From NCBI GenBank assembly GCA_011009095.1, contig VTPC01091068.1, positions 363,892-427,891 of the forward strand: a stretch of 64,000 nt of DNA, read 5' to 3'. This stretch comes from Ignelater luminosus. Lineage: Eukaryota > Arthropoda > Insecta > Coleoptera > Elateridae. Below are positions 60,501 through 64,000 of the stretch, in pieces. A program made the position numbers and the translations under genes. Under the pieces are notes generated by a model. That model was given only the letters and a program-made list of their open reading frames with translations, did no database searches and had not been told where the DNA came from. Position 1 is the first letter of the stretch. Every line of letters starts with the position of its first letter.

Positions 60501-63362
60501 CATCAATGAAAACATTATAAACAGACTGACTAAATGCAGGAGGATTGTCATTGCTATCTTTAAGTATAATTCTAAGTGGTACCATTGAAGTTTGCCCTTT
60601 TCCATCATCATCTGTCGCCTGCAATGATTTACTTCACATACTATTACTCTTGTAAAAATAAACCTTTTACCTTAAAAGACAATAAATATTCCTGTTTGGT
60701 TTCGTAGTCAAGACATTCTAATTGCCCAGGAGTATCACAGCCGCTCACAGTTATTGTTCCAGTACGATTATTGACAGTGAATTTTTCAGAACCTTCACCT
60801 GTTAGTTGATAAACAATACCATTCTCACCAAATCTGCCAGTATCTCTATCTTTAGCTACAATTGTGGTAACTACAGTCCCAGTTGAAGCCATTTCAGAAA
60901 CAACAGCTGAATATGAAGGCATTTCAAAATTAGGTGCATTATCATTAGCATCGGTAACTGTTACTGTCACTGTAGCTGTTGATGAAAGTTGTGGTTCTGT
61001 ATATAACTCTTTTGCAACAACAAGGATTATAAACTTTCTCTGATTTGGATCTTCATAATCTAATGAATTATTTGCTACTCTTATTGTAACAGAACTTGTG
61101 CCTACAACTGTTTCTGGTTCTACTGAGAAAGTGTGTGATATATCATCTAAAGTTAATGTAAATATTGAATTGTTTCCCTAAAATCAATTTTAAAAATGTT
61201 AAATATTTTCAATTAATACTGTTATTAATGGTAATTTACCACATCAGGATCCGTTACTGTCATAGAAAGATTTGGAAATGCATAACCATATTCAGCATCT
61301 TCAGAAATTTCAACAAAATATTCATCTTTATTAAACGATGGTGGTTCATCATTAACATCTTTTATAACAACAGTTACTTCTGCATCTGTTACAGTTAATG
61401 GATCATTTACTTTTTCACCATTTACCAACTCACTTGCCTACAATGAAAATTTATAAATTTTCCTGCTTCGTTAACTTTTGGCAATAGTAATTATAGAGAA
61501 AAGTACAACTACGGTAGCAAATACACAATGATCATATCAAAACTACATACAGGTACTGAATTTGACTAAACAACCCTATTAAATAAACATCTACCTACAT
61601 TCATTATTTATAATGATTTAATTTATTTAGTACATAGTATTTTTTTAATTTAGTAAATTTATAAAAAAAATTCACAGCTCTTATAAAAAAATGCTAACTA
61701 ATAGCGTTTTTGGCTGAGCGCACTGGTTGGGGGCAGTTTGCACCGGTATGACGTCATGCACTCCACTAGTTACACAGCTGACTGGCGAAAAGTGCAAGTA
61801 CAGCCGAACACACCTTAAGTTTACGGTGCAACGAAATCTGGCACACATAACCTCATAAATCGGTTGTTATTATTATTGTGTCTTCTGTTTTATTATTAAG
61901 CATACTATAAAATAAGGGAACATTTTATATATTTAAAAATTAATAATAATCCAATTACATTATCACTAGATTAATTAACATTCAACAATCTCGAAACTTC
62001 TTTGGCAGTTGACCAACCATTTTTGTTTTGCACTGTAAACCAACCTCAAAACGGAAAAATGTGCACCGAGGGCAAAATTCATTGCACGCAAGTGACAGTC
62101 AAAAATGCCAGCACTGTTATAGTGCGCACTCATACTACCAGCCGAAAACAAAAGTCGCACCCAGTGCAATAAAAGTGCGCACCAGTGCAGTCAGCCGAAA
62201 ACGCTATAATATATCATGCAGGGTGTAAATAAGGTATGGAACAAAAACTACACCACATCATCAGTAACCTAGAATCAAGATCCGTATTTTGCATAAATAT
62301 CTTGCCATTTTTTTATGAAATAAGCCTTCAAGCTTAACACTTGACATACTTATACAATTTATAAGTCACATAATCCTAAAAATTGACATGTTATGCAGCT
62401 CTAGTATATATATCAGTACCCGATATGTTTTCTTTTCCATGAATAACATTGATTTGGTTACATTTAATTGCGCTGTAGTTCTTTTTAGCATTAAAAATGT
62501 CTCATCTTTAACACACTTATCAATGTAATCTGCTAAGTCTTGATTTTTTCATTCAAAATAAGACAAAATTCATATGCATCTTTTAAGCATTCCCTTATTG
62601 TTTAAAACTCACCATAGAGTTCACTTACTCTTATTTTGAAATTTAATTTACCAGAAGAATTCTCCACAGCTTCTCTGTCTAAAGGCCTCGCAGTTCGTAT
62701 CTCACCAGAATTACTATTAATTAAAAAGTAATCCATAGGATCTGTAAATACATAAACTTAAAATAAACAAGAAAACATAGAAAGATATACACATACTGCT
62801 AATTAACTCATAGAAGATGCTACGAGGCATTCCTGTATCTCCATCTTCAGCATGAACAGTTAATATTAAAGTGTTAATTGGTGCATCTTCACTTATTTCT
62901 GCATATAAAGGGCTTGTAAATATAGGTGGAGTGTTCTGTACATCTTCAACCTTTACAATGACTGTTGTAGTATTACTCAAGTCTCCATCCTAGAAATAAG
63001 ATATTAAAAATGACTCCAACACTATTTACAGTGTTATTGTAAGAATATTACTTGGTAATTGAAAAATACATGCAATAATTAGAAAACTGAATGTTACTTA
63101 CTGTTGCTTTTAAAAGAAACTGATATTCTTCCTGAGTTTTAAAGTCTAACTTCTTTTTTAGTATTAAGGCACCATGATAATTACTTTGTGCAGAATCAGT
63201 AGTGACAACATCAAAAATACTACAGGTATCAATATAATTAGGAAGCTCTACACATTCTACTTCTATGGAATTACCAACAGTATCAGCATCCGTTACAAAA
63301 ATATCAGAAAATACTATGCTATCAATGGATGTATCTTCTTTAATTAATACTGTATATGGTGT
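51577..63362 (-). CDS. Cad87A: Cad87A/cadherin-23-like cadherin, N-terminus missing
   Basis: Large single-pass calcium-dependent adhesion protein. Exons in transcription order: 63362-63102, 62989-62797, 62741-62629, 61437-61240, 61177-60671, 60618-60295, 60239-60116, 58959-58670, 58610-58322, 58233-58018, 57960-57343, 56904-56684, 54297-54100, 53837-53666, 53580-52964, 52855-52680, 52617-52261, 52068-51969, 51897-51763, 51642-51577. Every junction is GT/AG and in phase: 5175 nt, 1724 residues plus TAA. Linker motifs mark about a dozen cadherin repeats: VEDVQNTPP, DVNDEPP, DANDNAP, DSNDNPP, DINNNAP, NINNKAP, DINDQPP, NTNDNVP, DVNDNAP, NVNEHKP and DLNDNAP. The transmembrane segment is at about 1567-1589 (SALIALLLVLVVGIVTFTIV), followed by CCCMRR. 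The ~135-residue tail contains TENPLWIEQKLKIYEEQEL and DMADYATLSRLP, which I associate with insect Cad87A. The orthology is from memory of the family, not a search. The first one or two exons lie beyond the right edge or in 63363-64000. Confidence 0.85.
55219..55881. mobile_element. Harbinger-like non-autonomous element
   Basis: TAA at 55216-55218 and 55882-55884 (the 3-bp TWA duplication of PIF/Harbinger). Inverted ends read GGGCCGTTTGACATGGTGGT and GGGCCGTTTGATATGATGGT, continuing AAATTTGACGT / AGATTTGACGT. In the middle the plus strand, ignoring one stop, reads RKWLQKCEQGKGVLNILNEE. This matches the N-terminal block of Harbinger transposases (RxWWVRxWLxxR...). So it is a deletion derivative that keeps a scrap of transposase gene. 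It sits in the intron between cadherin exons 12 and 13. Confidence 0.75.
56041..56065 (+). repeat. (ATT)n microsatellite
   Basis: About eight ATT units in a cadherin intron. Confidence 0.9.
59056..59763. mobile_element. piggyBac-like non-autonomous element
   Basis: TTAA at 59052-59055 and 59764-59767. Ends read inward are CACATTAAGCACGGCGTAG (left) and CACATTGTGCACAGGTGTAG (right). TTAA duplication plus a CAC-starting terminus is typical of piggyBac-like elements. The minus strand has a 67-residue open frame (59354-59151, GVMTPRKYVDPFATGSF) that could be a transposase remnant, but I cannot place it. It lies in the intron between cadherin exons 7 and 8. Confidence 0.65.
61703..62205. repeat. 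~500-bp TIR element of unknown superfamily
   Basis: AGCGTTTTTGGCTGAGCGCA at 61703 is matched by the inverted GCAGTCAGCCGAAAACGCT ending at 62205. Both ends then carry several short direct motifs (GTGCGCAC, CAGTGCA). Flanking bases do not give a certain target duplication (TAAT left, ATAAT right). Lies in the 1.2-kb intron between cadherin exons 3 and 4. Confidence 0.55.
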
Positions 63363-63614
63363 CTATAGAGAGAAAAGAAAAAAGAAATTAAATGTTAATC
63401 ATTGATTTCACTACTAATTATCTAATTACGAATATGAAGATACAAAATACAAAGTGACAAATATACCCTGTGCCCTTATTTTTAATTGCTTTAAATACTT
63501 TACTAAATGCTTTTGTTTCAAATTTAAATACATATATTATCACAAATAAATATTTAAGAAGTAGACTTGGTTTGTTGGCATTTTATCAATTGTCTTTTAA
63601 AATATAAAGCACTG

Positions 63615-63905
63615 TTATAAATGCAAAAAGTTGTTACAAAAAAAGAACTTGGAAATCTGTTGATAACTGTTAGTACAGAATTTTGCAACTGGTATCACAG
63701 TAAAAAATTAATTATAAATGTAAATAAAACAGCTTGTAAAAAATTTTCAAATTTTAGAAAAATCCCTCAGCAAATTAACTTCAATATTAATGATGAACTA
63801 TTATTATCTGCAAATTCCACAAAATTCTTCGAATTATATGTTAACTCCAACATGAGTTGAAAATTCCACATAGATCACATATGTAAACAATTAAATAAAT
63901 GCTAG
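63615..63905 (+). pseudogene. reverse-transcriptase fragment of a non-LTR retrotransposon
   Basis: An 80-residue open frame reads STEFCNWYHSKKLIINVNKT, then STKFFELYVNSNMS, and after a frameshift a HIDHICKQLNK-like end. This is the C-terminal finger/thumb part of jockey/CR1-type reverse transcriptases (xWCxxxxLxLNxxKT ... KFLGVxxDxxLxWxxHI). The catalytic xADD box would lie upstream and is not seen. Confidence 0.6.
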
Positions 63906-64000
63906 CTATTATGTAATTTTGCAACTAAAAACAACATTCAATGTAGAAACTATTATGTAATTTTGCAACTAAAAACAACATTCAATGTAGAAACTATTAT
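63906..64000 (+). repeat. 44-bp tandem repeat at the window edge
   Basis: Units start at 63906, 63950 and 63994 with CTATTATGTAATTTTGCAAC; the first two copies are identical. It continues past the window end. Confidence 0.85.

Overview
The window is animal, and almost certainly insect, genomic DNA. It is AT-rich, with short coding exons bounded by consensus GT/AG splice sites, long introns, several kinds of mariner/Tc1 transposon, and proteins typical of insects (a midgut-type cadherin, a Cad87A-like cadherin and a perilipin of the LSD class). A beetle is my best guess from the cadherin tail and the transposon mix, but the sequence does not prove it.

Layout. (1) 1888-26309, plus strand: the 3' part of a cadherin gene, 27 exons with one continuous reading frame (1460 residues), a transmembrane segment and a short tail that matches the Bt-R1/midgut cadherin class. 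Its first exons lie to the left or were not found. Its introns hold an intact DD41D mariner-like element, a fold-back repeat split by a decayed mariner, a decayed irritans-type mariner, a dead non-LTR endonuclease fragment and several palindromic MITEs. (2) 26310-39113: intergenic DNA with no convincing gene, holding a Tc1 relic, a 510-bp palindromic MITE and a hAT-like MITE with an 8-bp target duplication. (3) 39114-44598, plus strand: perilipin/LSD-2-like gene, six coding exons, with a 962-bp MITE in its second intron. (4) 44599-51576: repeats. A second DD41D copy is broken by a 1.07-kb GC-rich insertion flanked by a perfect 13-bp duplication, and this whole unit sits inside a larger pair of diverged inverted arms. 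(5) 63362-51577, minus strand: a second cadherin of Cad87A/cadherin-23-like type, 20 exons in one frame (1724 residues), lacking only its N-terminal part. Its introns hold Harbinger-like and piggyBac-like MITEs and a further TIR element. (6) 63363-64000: a reverse-transcriptase relic and a 44-bp tandem repeat.

The two cadherins point toward each other with the perilipin between them. Both are single-pass adhesion or receptor proteins with calcium-binding ectodomain repeats; the perilipin coats lipid droplets. I see no evidence that the three act in one pathway. The most unusual structures are the fold-back element whose arms encode an Asn/Gln heptapeptide repeat, the GC-rich insertion carrying four phased E2F-like sites, and the inverted pair of nearly identical DD41D elements that could flip about 37 kb.
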